Shown here one piece after another: positions 23,935-30,409 of a stretch of 32,283 nucleotides of DNA. The translations under genes were made by a program, and so were the position numbers. The stretch comes from a virus. The stretch is taken from the IMG/VR virus record IMGVR_UViG_3300029787_000202, positions 1 through 32,283 of that record; one strand, given 5' to 3'. Every line of letters begins with the position of its first letter. Positions within the stretch are counted from its first letter, which is position 1. The notes beneath the pieces are model-generated. The model saw only the letters and a program-made list of their open reading frames with translations. It had not been told where the DNA came from and made no database searches.

Positions 23935-25316
23935 TAGCTTAATTTATCCTCTAGTATTAAAAGTGCACCTGGACGGCCACTATTTGCATTCATACTTATA
24001 CCTACTGCTTCACCACCAACACCATAAACACCAAATTCAGAAGGGCTCGATGGTGAATCAGGATCAGCTACGAAAGTTGCTCTGAATGGAGCAGTAGCTT
24101 CATCTGCTCTATTACTTACGTTTCCTGGAAATCCACTAGGTGCTGTTAAATTTAATAACAACGCTGGGCCACTCGCAGTACCAGGTGCTCCGCCTCTCGC
24201 ATAGCCTTGTTGGTTTGTTGGAGGTTGATTGGGTGCTGGAACTGAAATACCACCTGCTGCTCCAGTAGCAGTCATTGTTGCTGGGTTAGCAAAAGTCGAA
24301 TCGCCACCCGCCTGTCCTGAGCTTGTACTTGATCCTGTTCCTTGTCCGCCTCCACCAGCTCCAATTGTAAAGGGTGCAGTAAAAGGTGATGGTGCTGGAG
24401 AAGATACAGTGGCAGAAAATATTCCTATACCACCGTTTCCACCTGGTCCTGTAGTATTCGAACCCGATCCAGATCCTCCACCGCCACCTCCACCACATAA
24501 GTAAGCTAAAATTTTTGTTGTGCCAGGTTGTGCTGTGAAAGTTGCAGTTGTTGGACTACCTCCTGCCATAAATGTTCTAACAAAATCATTTGATCCTGCA
24601 GCTCCTGTTGCTGCTGAAGTAATTCTTCCATCTTCATCGACTGTAATGTCAGCTGTTGTGTAAGACCCTGCCGTTACAGCAGTAGATTGAAGTTGATTAG
24701 GTCCAACAGAGTTGGCTGCCATTTTTGTAAGTGTTACATTTGATTGTAAAATTTTTGCTGTAGTTACAGCGTTTGATGAAATATTTGCTGCACGGACGGC
24801 ATTGTCGGCTATTTTATTTGTAGTTACATTTGATTGTAAAATTTTTGCGGTTGTAACAGCGTTATCTGCAATTTGTGCTGCAGCCACAGTTCCCCCCAAA
24901 GTATCAAGAGAAACTTCATTTAAATTTGTACCATCAGCATATGCTGCAAAGATGGCTGCTCTGTCAGGAGAAAAACCTGTTCCTGATGCAGTTTTAATTG
25001 TAAGGTTAGTTGGATTAGTTAATCCTGTACAATCAAATATATAAAATTTTTCAATACTGTCAGGTATTGTACAAACTGTGCTGGCTGCGATTGATGCAGT
25101 AGCAAATTTAATTACCATGTTTCTAGCATTTGATAATGTAGCGTTACTCATCGCTAAAGCTAAAGTTCCACCACTAGATAGTGTAACTTGTTCAAATCCT
25201 GCAATAGCTTGTTGAACTAAATTTAAGTTGGTATTTGTTTTATCACCCCATGTACCAGCGTTTTCGCCAGTTACCATAAGTTCTAGTTTTAGATCTGCTG
25301 AATAACTTGATGCCAT
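23934..25316 (-). CDS. Tail fibre / receptor-binding protein with glycine-rich distal domain
   Basis: 460 residues. The N-terminal attachment-like domain (1-110) opens with SYSADLKLELMVTGENAGTWG, a pattern common at the start of marine phage fibres. Residues about 145-215 are a chain of short repeats (IADNAVTTAKILQSNVT and variants), probably a trimeric stalk. The distal half (about 265-460) is very rich in Gly, Pro and Ser, with runs such as GGGGGGGSGSGS and GAGGGGQGTGSS, recalling polyglycine-helix adhesin domains such as T-even gp38. This part likely contacts the host receptor and would vary between relatives. It has its own Shine-Dalgarno (AGGAG) before the ATG. The 162-residue gene follows directly. 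Confidence 0.82.
   Translation of the reverse strand: MASSYSADLKLELMVTGENAGTWGDKTNTNLNLVQQAIAGFEQVTLSSGGTLALAMSNATLSNARNMVIKFATASIAASTVCTIPDSIEKFYIFDCTGLTNPTNLTIKTASGTGFSPDRAAIFAAYADGTNLNEVSLDTLGGTVAAAQIADNAVTTAKILQSNVTTNKIADNAVRAANISSNAVTTAKILQSNVTLTKMAANSVGPNQLQSTAVTAGSYTTADITVDEDGRITSAATGAAGSNDFVRTFMAGGSPTTATFTAQPGTTKILAYLCGGGGGGGSGSGSNTTGPGGNGGIGIFSATVSSPAPSPFTAPFTIGAGGGGQGTGSSTSSGQAGGDSTFANPATMTATGAAGGISVPAPNQPPTNQQGYARGGAPGTASGPALLLNLTAPSGFPGNVSNRADEATAPFRATFVADPDSPSSPSEFGVYGVGGEAVGISMNANSGRPGALLILEDKLS
24733..24848 (-). repeat. In-frame direct repeat in the tail fibre stalk
   Basis: The 26-base plus-strand sequence at 24733-24758 (beginning gttacatttgattg) recurs exactly at 24823-24848, 90 bases or 30 codons apart. 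Shorter related copies lie between them and beyond. In protein this is the TTAKILQSNVT unit of the stalk. The identical bases point to recent duplication or gene conversion; copy number could change by slippage or recombination, altering stalk length. Confidence 0.8.
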
Positions 25317-25337
25317 ATAACTCCTATATTAACAAAA

Positions 25338-26225
25338 TTAAGCTGCTCTATCAACCTCAGTCCAAACATTATTTACACCAGGGTCGATCTCGCTCCATGC
25401 GGTTACATTAACCGAGCCAATATTTGCTGTCAACCCTATACCAGAAACGCTTATGTTTGCTGCACCTGATACTGAAACTTGACCAATAGATCCTGTCAAT
25501 AATCCAGCAGTCGTTACAGGATAAACAGCTATAGGTATAACCGTGCCTTGTGAAATTGTTGCAGCTTGTCCTGAAACTGATTCATTTGTAGTTTGAATTA
25601 ACGTAATACTTCCTAGAGAAGCACTCATTGAAATACCTGTTACATCAACAGGTATTTTAGGTTCAGGGACAACTTGACCAATAGATCCTGATAAAGCTTG
25701 GCCATTAGGTGAAACGACTGCAGTTCCAGTTACAGAAGATAAACTTCCAATAGAACTTTGCATAGCATCTTCACCAACAAACACAGTGACATTACCATCG
25801 ATTTGAATTGAATTTACACCTTGTGTAATTGTTAATAAATCTAATCCAGAAACTTGAACAGTATGATCAACTACTGGTGTTACACTTCCTTGTGATAAAG
25901 TTGCTTGTTGTCCAGCTGGTAAAACAGAATATGTTTCTCCCCAAGCTCTGTTACCCCAACCGCCTCGGCCCCAACCAACTTCAACTAATGCTTCAACAGT
26001 AACTGACCCTAAACTTGATGTTAAACTTTGACCATCAGCTAAAACAGAGCCAGTAATACCCCAAGCACCAGAACCCCATTCTGCTCGACCCCAGCCGTTA
26101 ACAGAAATACCTTCTGCGCTACCTTGTGATGATGTTAATGAAAGACCTGTAACTTCTACAGCATTTGAATCTTGATCACTCCAAACACCTTGTCCCCATG
26201 TTTCTGCTCCCCATGTTTTAGCCAT
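25338..26225 (-). CDS. WG-rich, 'GSV'-repeat virion protein
   Basis: 295 residues of Gly/Ser/Thr/Val-rich beta sequence with no Cys. The N-terminal third has tryptophan-glycine blocks: TWGAETWGQGVW (4-15), GWGRAEWGSGAWG (44-56) and GWGRGGWGNRAWG (84-96). About ten copies of a 14-residue unit, G-x-x-L-T-x-S-x-G-S-V-x-V, run from residue 26 to 277. The protein ends in AWSEIDPGVNNVWTEVDRAA. The regular strands suggest a beta-solenoid or a stack of small beta domains exposed on the virion. It sits immediately upstream of the fibre gene and follows a 20-codon leader ORF that overlaps its start by 8 bases. Likely a tail or capsid-surface protein. Confidence 0.7.
   Translation of the reverse strand: MAKTWGAETWGQGVWSDQDSNAVEVTGLSLTSSQGSAEGISVNGWGRAEWGSGAWGITGSVLADGQSLTSSLGSVTVEALVEVGWGRGGWGNRAWGETYSVLPAGQQATLSQGSVTPVVDHTVQVSGLDLLTITQGVNSIQIDGNVTVFVGEDAMQSSIGSLSSVTGTAVVSPNGQALSGSIGQVVPEPKIPVDVTGISMSASLGSITLIQTTNESVSGQAATISQGTVIPIAVYPVTTAGLLTGSIGQVSVSGAANISVSGIGLTANIGSVNVTAWSEIDPGVNNVWTEVDRAA
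25395..26150 (-). repeat. About ten degenerate 14-residue coding repeats
   Basis: Units in protein order include TGLSLTSSQGS (26-36), ADGQSLTSSLGSVTV (63-77), AGQQATLSQGSV (104-115), SGLDLLTITQG (126-136), EDAMQSSIGSL (152-162), NGQALSGSIGQV (174-185), TGISMSASLGSI (196-207), SGQAATISQGTV (218-229), TAGLLTGSIGQV (239-250) and SGIGLTANIGSV (261-272). Spacing is near 22 residues in much of the protein, longer where WG blocks intervene. DNA identity between units is low, so these are old repeats kept at protein level. Confidence 0.75.
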
Positions 26226-26280
26226 GAAGAACTCCGTTCGGAAGACCCGCTATAGAAAACAAATTAGTAATGTTTGCCAT
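26218..26280 (-). CDS. 20-residue leader ORF coupled to the WG-repeat gene
   Basis: ATG at 26280 opens a 20-codon ORF reading MANITNLFSIAGLPNGVLHG, ended by TAA at 26220-26218. It has one of the strongest Shine-Dalgarno sequences in the window (AAAGGAGG, 8 bases before the ATG). Its stop overlaps the first 8 bases of the WG-repeat gene, which has no Shine-Dalgarno of its own, so ribosomes finishing this peptide could restart at that ATG. It may be a translational coupler only, or a tiny functional peptide. Nothing else explains the 74-base gap. Confidence 0.6.
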   Translation of the reverse strand: MANITNLFSIAGLPNGVLHG

Positions 26281-26288
26281 AGCAGGCA

Positions 26289-26296
26289 CCTCCTTT
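26289..26296 (-). promoter_or_regulatory. Near-perfect Shine-Dalgarno for the leader ORF
   Basis: AAAGGAGG on the minus strand, 8 bases from the ATG at 26280. Most genes here rely on overlaps or weaker AGGA-type sites, so this one stands out as a probable point of high translation entry into the tail-protein cistrons. Confidence 0.75.
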
Positions 26297-26299
26297 TAA

Positions 26300-26737
26300 T
26301 TATGCGATTCTCAATATTGCTGCGCTCGTTGTAAATGCTGGAAACTGAATTGTAAAAGTTCCTGCAGATGCAGTTTTCTCACCGCCAAAATCTAATACAG
26401 CTACAGCTTTATCACTGTTAGTGTCGTTGTAAATCAAAGCACCTCTTGCTGTGATTGTTACACCAACAAATGATAAATCAGAAAAATCTGTGATAGCTGT
26501 GTTAGTTGCTAAAGATGTTCCTGTGTTTACAAGTGCTTTACCACCTGAAGAGTATCCACCTGACGGTGAAGTTACTTGTCCTCCAGTTGTAAAAGATGTC
26601 GTTGATTTTCCTAGCGTAGCAGGTGTTCCGTACAAAGCTAGTTTGAAACTGTTACCACCTGGGTTACTAAAATTATGAGTCGCTTCTAATAATTCTTTTT
26701 TAAAAGAATTACATATTGCGTTAGTTGTTATTGCCAT
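26300..26737 (-). CDS. Small beta-rich virion protein
   Basis: 145 residues, Thr/Ser/Gly-rich, starting MAITTNAICNSFKKELLEATH, then a beta-rich body: FKLALYGTPATLGKSTTSF, GGKALVNTG, FSDLSFVGVTITARGALIYND, and a closing GTFTIQFPAFTTSAAILRIA. This type is frequent in marine phage structural regions (from memory) and is usually called virion structural protein. A strong AAGGAG lies five bases before the ATG, implying a high copy number. It may be a decoration or tail-surface protein. No catalytic motif. Confidence 0.65.
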   Translation of the reverse strand: MAITTNAICNSFKKELLEATHNFSNPGGNSFKLALYGTPATLGKSTTSFTTGGQVTSPSGGYSSGGKALVNTGTSLATNTAITDFSDLSFVGVTITARGALIYNDTNSDKAVAVLDFGGEKTASAGTFTIQFPAFTTSAAILRIA

Positions 26738-26752
26738 TTTATCTCCTTAAAT

Positions 26753-27406
26753 TTATGGTGACGGTGAAGGTATTTTAATTCGAGGAACTCCACTGTCGTA
26801 TTCTCCTCTTCTTCGTCTACCCATTTGTTGTAGACCAAAAGCTTGTATGCTTTGATTATACCTGTCAGAATACAATTTGTATAGATCTTCAGGTCCTTTT
26901 AAAAATGAAAAAGCTTCTTTCAACACTCCATATAAGAGCATCGCCTCATGATGCTGGGATAGATATGTATTTGTAGAGCTATCAAAATGTGGTGGGTCTT
27001 TGATATAGTTAATTTGTATATCAAAAGCTGCATTAGGAGTTGGTGCTAGTAATATATTTGTTTCGTCCCAGTTAGCATAATATTTTGGTGTTCCTGTTAC
27101 TGTATCGTTTGGTGAAAATTCAGATATAAAACTAGTATCTCTTTTTTCTAAAAAGTCCCTTACATTAGAACTAATAATTTGAACAGATCTTAATGTTAAT
27201 GCATCAGCAGGCATAGAAACATACCTGTTTCCGCTTGTTGTTTGAGAGTTTGCATATTTTCTCAAATCATCGTAATCAACTTGACCAGCTATATCTAATT
27301 CTGTGTTTCTTATAAACTGATCTAACAGAGTATCACTTAATACATTACTATCTACTTCTGTGTAGTTTCTTACTTGAGTTAAAAATGCTGAATATGTTAT
27401 TGCCAT
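26753..27406 (-). CDS. Head-tail adaptor-like protein (connector ring), second copy type
   Basis: 217 residues. The N-terminal helical part (FLTQVRNYTEVDSNVLSDTL, then LDQFIRNTELDIAGQVDYDDLRK) is followed by SGNRYVSMPADALTLRSVQI, a strand pattern common to phage neck adaptors (T7 gp11 and P22 gp4 functional group), and DETNILLAPTPNAAFDIQINYIKDPPHF. The C-terminus is basic (MGRRRRGEYDSG), possibly facing DNA. A two-gene gap separates it from the better P22 gp4-like candidate at 27846-28544. Likely a ring component of the neck or tail tube top. Confidence 0.68.
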   Translation of the reverse strand: MAITYSAFLTQVRNYTEVDSNVLSDTLLDQFIRNTELDIAGQVDYDDLRKYANSQTTSGNRYVSMPADALTLRSVQIISSNVRDFLEKRDTSFISEFSPNDTVTGTPKYYANWDETNILLAPTPNAAFDIQINYIKDPPHFDSSTNTYLSQHHEAMLLYGVLKEAFSFLKGPEDLYKLYSDRYNQSIQAFGLQQMGRRRRGEYDSGVPRIKIPSPSP

Positions 27407-27846
27407 TATGATATACTCACTGTTACAGATCCTACTCGAGCTGAAGCTTCTCTTCTTCTATTCTGTAAAGAAGGATCTCTTGGTTGCATAGTTTGTAAGG
27501 ATGTTGTTATCCCATTGCTAGTAACTTCTGTTTCAAAAGTCTCAAAAGCAAAGTCTCCAGGTAAAGTTAAATTAGCAACTCCTACAGAAGTGCCTCCTGA
27601 ATCAGCTAATGTAACATCGTTAGAAGCCACAGTTTTAGGTTGTTGAAATCTTTGTGGTCTTACCTTTTGTAAGGCAATCGCATCTGCAACTGTTCTCTTT
27701 CTTCTTATTTGTGGATGCTTTTCTTCAAATTCAGATATGTGTACAAAAGAACCATTCCATTCTGTAACCATTTCTTGATAAGGAAAAGCTTGGCCACTTC
27801 TATCAGATATTGCTTGTGATCTAGTACCGTTTGCGTATTTAGCCAT
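27406..27846 (-). CDS. Neck-region protein of unknown function
   Basis: 146 residues, starting MAKYANGTRSQAISDRSGQAF, then PYQEMVTEWNGSFVHISEFEEKHPQ, and a basic, Gln/Pro-rich middle (RRKRTVADAIALQKVRPQRFQQP). The second half is beta-rich, ending in GSVTVSIS. The SDRSG-x-x-F-P-Y-x-E-M-V-x-E-W-N-G-S element recurs, as I recall, between adaptor genes of marine phages. No enzyme motif; the middle could bind DNA. It has one-base overlaps with adaptor-type genes on both sides, so it is probably a neck or head-completion protein. Confidence 0.6.
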   Translation of the reverse strand: MAKYANGTRSQAISDRSGQAFPYQEMVTEWNGSFVHISEFEEKHPQIRRKRTVADAIALQKVRPQRFQQPKTVASNDVTLADSGGTSVGVANLTLPGDFAFETFETEVTSNGITTSLQTMQPRDPSLQNRRREASARVGSVTVSIS

Positions 27847-28544
27847 TATGATAAATTTGGATAGTACGATTGTGGAGATACATACAATGATGTTCTCTGT
27901 CCATCTTCTTCCAAAGCCCTTTTTAGTTCATCCTCATAAATTAATTTCATAGGTTGTATTCTGTCAGGTGCTTTTTTCATAGCTAAGTAATAAGCAAGAC
28001 CTGCACACATACATGGTAAAAATCTATATGCTACATCTGCTTGTTGATCATTATAAGCTGTAGCATCTTCAATTCTGTTTATAGTATAAAATTTTAAAGT
28101 TGTGTAAGTTGAAGCATCAGGCGCAACATACAAACTTATTTTTGGAGTTGTTTGTCTATCTACATAATACTGTGAGGGTTGACCTGTAGCTAATTTATTT
28201 GGCAAAGCTGAATAAGCAGATCTATCTATTTTTGTAAGCGCTACATCTTGCGTATTAGCATTATCACCTGCAGCAGCCGTAGTAGAAATATAGGCTTCTA
28301 AAACATCATTTACATTTGCAGCAACTGTGTATGTTGCGGTTCCAGCAGTAAGTGCTTGTTCATTTAATTCAACTTTCCATAAATGGATACCTCTATTACC
28401 CCAATCAGCAAATAATAAATTTAAAGATCTTCTTGCTGTTTTCAAATCATAACCAGCCATTGGTCTTAAACCACATCTTTCGTATCCTTCGTCTATTACC
28501 TCGTCAATGTTTAAATTAAATGCTGTTGATCCTGATGTTGCCAT
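27846..28544 (-). CDS. P22 gp4-like head-to-tail adaptor
   Basis: 232 residues. The helical N-terminus NIDEVIDEGYERCGLRPMAG (12-31) and TARRSLNLLFADWGNRGIHLWKV (35-57) match the tail accessory factor pattern of P22 gp4 (two helices, then a W-x-x-x-G-I element). Next come beta strands (ALTAGTATYTVAANVNDVLEAY) and a C-terminal helical part (FLPCMCAGLAYYLAMKKAPD, LIYEDELKRALEEDG), ending in a flexible tail. It would bind the portal and start the tail. A Shine-Dalgarno-like AGAGG lies 8 bases before the ATG. The presence of gp4- and gp10-like proteins supports a podovirus tail. Confidence 0.75.
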   Translation of the reverse strand: MATSGSTAFNLNIDEVIDEGYERCGLRPMAGYDLKTARRSLNLLFADWGNRGIHLWKVELNEQALTAGTATYTVAANVNDVLEAYISTTAAAGDNANTQDVALTKIDRSAYSALPNKLATGQPSQYYVDRQTTPKISLYVAPDASTYTTLKFYTINRIEDATAYNDQQADVAYRFLPCMCAGLAYYLAMKKAPDRIQPMKLIYEDELKRALEEDGQRTSLYVSPQSYYPNLS

Positions 28545-28546
28545 AA

Positions 28547-29131
28547 TTAAAACCTCTTTTTAATTCCTATTCTAGCTCTACCTTTTGATGATATTCCAAG
28601 ATCTAGCTCTACATTGTTTTTATAAATTTTATTATAATTTAAGTTTGGATCAATAGTAACTTTTGTATCTTCAACCGCAGTTATAATATTATCTCCATAT
28701 TTTGTTTTAGGCATATCAAAAGTAAACAAATTAACTTTGTACTTTCCTTTACCACTTGGTATTTTTATATCTCCCCCTTGATCTCTCTTTAAAATTGTTT
28801 TTACATTTGTAGGTTTACCACCTACTCCTTGAGCCTTAGCTCTTTTTCTTACAACGGCACTCCTCCTTTGAGAGTCTGTCATGCTTGCTGCTTTTGCAGC
28901 AGGCACGCACTTTGGATATTTTCGTTTTGATGAACTCGCAGATTTTCTTCCACATTCTCTAAATCCTCCACCTTTTTTCTTTGATCCTATGTCTACCCAT
29001 TTTTGAGCAAACCAATCTTTTAAACCACCTTTTTTCATTCCTGCTGGAACACAATTTGGAACCATTTTATTTCCTTTTTTCTTCATTCCTTTTTGTTCGT
29101 ATCCTACCCAGCAAGTACCTCTTTTAGACAT
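28547..29131 (-). CDS. DUF5872-like Cys/Lys-rich protein
   Basis: 194 residues from ATG at 29131 (an in-frame TTG one codon earlier is less likely). The N-terminus has paired patterns, TCWVGYEQKGMKKKGNKMVP and NCVPAGMKKGGL. Next is the DUF5872-like core, DWFAQKWVDIGSKKKGGG, FRECGRKSASSSKRKYPKCVP and AASMTDSQRRSAVVRKRAKA (about 40-100). The four or more Cys residues with many Lys/Arg look like a metal-binding, nucleic-acid-associated module (inference). The C-terminal 80 residues differ in style: KVNLFTFDMPKTKYGD, TKVTIDPNLNYNKIYKNN. Function is not established. It overlaps the related upstream gene by 8 bases. Confidence 0.7.
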   Translation of the reverse strand: MSKRGTCWVGYEQKGMKKKGNKMVPNCVPAGMKKGGLKDWFAQKWVDIGSKKKGGGFRECGRKSASSSKRKYPKCVPAAKAASMTDSQRRSAVVRKRAKAQGVGGKPTNVKTILKRDQGGDIKIPSGKGKYKVNLFTFDMPKTKYGDNIITAVEDTKVTIDPNLNYNKIYKNNVELDLGISSKGRARIGIKKRF

Positions 29132-29513
29132 CAATCATTCCTTTGTAATAAGACTCGAGAGACTTATTAGAAATTGTCTTTCCACCTACTTCACTTTTAA
29201 TGTATGAACCTATGTACTTACCATCGCTAGCTTTTACAGTGCTTAAAACTTTTGCTTGTGCGGCATGTAGTTTAGATGCTTTTCTCAAAGCTCCAGCAAC
29301 TTTATTTACTTTTACCTGATCACCTTTAGCATACTTCATCATACCACCCTTCATAGCAGGTTTTGGACCTCTAAAATCTTTTCTTTTTTTACCAGAAGGA
29401 TCTTTTATTTTACCTGCACAAATTTTAGATGCGTAGGCATTTGCATATGCGCTTGGATAAACGGCAAATTTTCGCTTCGCTGCTGCTTTTCCTCTCGGAC
29501 AAAGTTTTGTCAT
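29124..29513 (-). CDS. Basic DUF5872-type companion protein
   Basis: 129 residues, starting MTKLCPRGKAAAKRKFAVYP, then SAYANAYASKICAGKIKDPSGKKRKDF. The motif L-C-P-R-G-K-A-A-A-K-x-K-F-x-V-Y-P-S-A-Y-A-N-x-Y-A-x-x-x-C recurs in marine phages and giant-virus-like contigs as I recall. The C-terminal half is Lys/Ala-rich (KVAGALRKASKLHAAQAKVLS), ending LESYYKGMIDV. With the gene downstream it forms a Cys/Lys-rich pair. A strong AAGGAG lies 6 bases before the ATG, suggesting abundant synthesis, as for a DNA-associated virion protein. Function unknown. Confidence 0.72.
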   Translation of the reverse strand: MTKLCPRGKAAAKRKFAVYPSAYANAYASKICAGKIKDPSGKKRKDFRGPKPAMKGGMMKYAKGDQVKVNKVAGALRKASKLHAAQAKVLSTVKASDGKYIGSYIKSEVGGKTISNKSLESYYKGMIDV

Positions 29514-29573
29514 TATTTACTCCTTAATTTCTTGTGCGGCCGCATTGGAAGAGATATTCTTCTCCTTTTTACG

Positions 29574-29612
29574 GTTGTACAACTTTTTTGATTGTATCAC
29601 TTTCGATCGAAA
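29574..29612. promoter_or_regulatory. Two perfect palindromes in the gap upstream of the DUF5872-like pair
   Basis: The 103-base non-coding gap at 29514-29616 contains GTTGTACAAC (29574-29583) and TTTCGATCGAAA (29601-29612). The second is flanked by ATCA and TGAT, giving an extended arm with one bulged base. Neither is followed by a T run, so they do not look like intrinsic terminators. They could be operator half-sites or an RNA hairpin after the 44-residue gene. The gap also holds a second AAGGAG with no suitable ATG nearby, and a NotI site (GCGGCCGC), unusual in such AT-rich DNA. Confidence 0.35.
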
Positions 29613-29616
29613 TGAT

Positions 29617-29751
29617 CTAGACCTTACGAGTTTTGCGATTGGATTTACGTTTGATGGCTGCAATAACTCTTCTTTTTTTCTTTTTTTCATCTCTAGCCCC
29701 TCTTAGTTTGCCGTCTATTTGAGCTGGAATTGATCCTCTACCTATTGCCAT
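29617..29751 (-). CDS. Small basic protein after the endolysin gene (44 aa)
   Basis: A 44-residue ORF, starting MAIGRGSIPAQIDGKLRGAR and continuing as a Lys/Arg-rich helix (DEKKKKRRVIAAIKRKSNRK). It begins one base after the endolysin stop. Short proteins opening with a G-R-G-S-I/M-P-x-Q-I pattern are common in marine phages by memory; some small basic proteins of this type are assembly or DNA-binding factors. The function here is unknown. No Shine-Dalgarno is evident, so translational coupling to the endolysin is likely. Confidence 0.7.
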   Translation of the reverse strand: MAIGRGSIPAQIDGKLRGARDEKKKKRRVIAAIKRKSNRKTRKV

Positions 29752-29752
29752 A

Positions 29753-30223
29753 TTATTCTAACCATGGTGTATATGAAACCTTACCATCTATTCTTTGAGC
29801 ACGCAACGATTGATTTCTATTTTGATCTGTAGAATAACTACAGTGTATCCATCCAGATGTCGGTTCGTTATCTTTGTAAAATTCTAAGATGAGCTGGTCA
29901 TATTCCAACTGTGATTTGATATAAAGAGCTAGCTCTCTATTATCTACACCAGGTATTTCAAAGTCTGCTGCAGCTGCATTATCGTCTGCCACATGTTGGC
30001 TGTTCACACTGCTACCAATTTCTACACACAGCTGAGCACAACGAAATCCGCTGGATATTATTAGTGGTTTGCTATAATGCGAACGTATCGGTTGTAATAT
30101 ATTTACTGCAAGAGCTTTTAAATTTTCTATTTGTTCTGGTGATGGATTGTTATTGATGCCCTTACGTTCAGCCGTTTGGCTTTTGGTAAGCTCGTCAAGA
30201 GTTATGTTAGCTGTAAGTTTCAT
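29753..30223 (-). CDS. Peptidase M15 endolysin (zinc D-Ala-type carboxypeptidase/endopeptidase)
   Basis: 156 residues, a single M15_3-type catalytic domain without a wall-binding module or signal peptide. ISSGFRC (56-62) supplies R61; the metal ligands are H77 in NSQHVAD, D87 in AAADFEI and H127 in GWIHCSY; E114 in YDQLILEF is the catalytic acid/base. All expected residues are present. It would cleave peptide stems of peptidoglycan at the end of infection. Without a signal peptide it needs a holin for export, which fits the adjacent membrane protein gene, to which it is joined by ATGA. The 44-residue basic gene follows after one base. Confidence 0.9.
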   Translation of the reverse strand: MKLTANITLDELTKSQTAERKGINNNPSPEQIENLKALAVNILQPIRSHYSKPLIISSGFRCAQLCVEIGSSVNSQHVADDNAAAADFEIPGVDNRELALYIKSQLEYDQLILEFYKDNEPTSGWIHCSYSTDQNRNQSLRAQRIDGKVSYTPWLE

Positions 30224-30408
30224 TTTGTTAATAGCATAAATATCATGTTTGCCATGCCCATAATTAACATACCGGCAGACACTAACACAATTTTTTCTAA
30301 TCTACTTATTTGTGCTTCGATCTTGTGTATCTTGTCATGCGTTTGCTTTTGCATAATTCTGCATAGCTTTTCATGATCTTCTATTTTTTGTAACGCGTTT
30401 TTTTTCAT
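30220..30408 (-). CDS. XhlA/holin-like small membrane protein, copy 2, next to the endolysin
   Basis: 62 residues from the ATG at 30408, chosen because CAGGA lies six bases upstream and it starts one base after the previous stop; an upstream in-frame start at 30450 would overlap that gene by 41 bases. The amphipathic helix (KIEDHEKLCRIMQKQTHDKI, then RLEKI) precedes one hydrophobic C-terminal segment (about residues 41-61, LVSAGMLIMGMANMIFMLL). Its ATGA overlap with the endolysin gene points to a lysis cassette. About 22 of 39 residues in the helix match the protein at 8137-8355. Likely a holin or holin-associated anchor. Confidence 0.78.
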   Translation of the reverse strand: MKKNALQKIEDHEKLCRIMQKQTHDKIHKIEAQISRLEKIVLVSAGMLIMGMANMIFMLLTK

Positions 30409-30409
30409 A

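Noticed and set aside
24286-24498. Minus-strand Trp/Arg-rich ORF in another frame of the fibre gene, and a Pro-rich plus-strand ORF at 24229-24504
   Set aside because: Both are shadows of the glycine-codon runs of the tail fibre; Gly GGN read in other frames gives Trp, Arg and Pro.
24733-24848. CRISPR-like direct repeats
   Set aside because: Two exact 26-base copies, in frame within a coding stalk repeat; no regular spacers, no array and no cas genes apart from a generic RecB-type nuclease.
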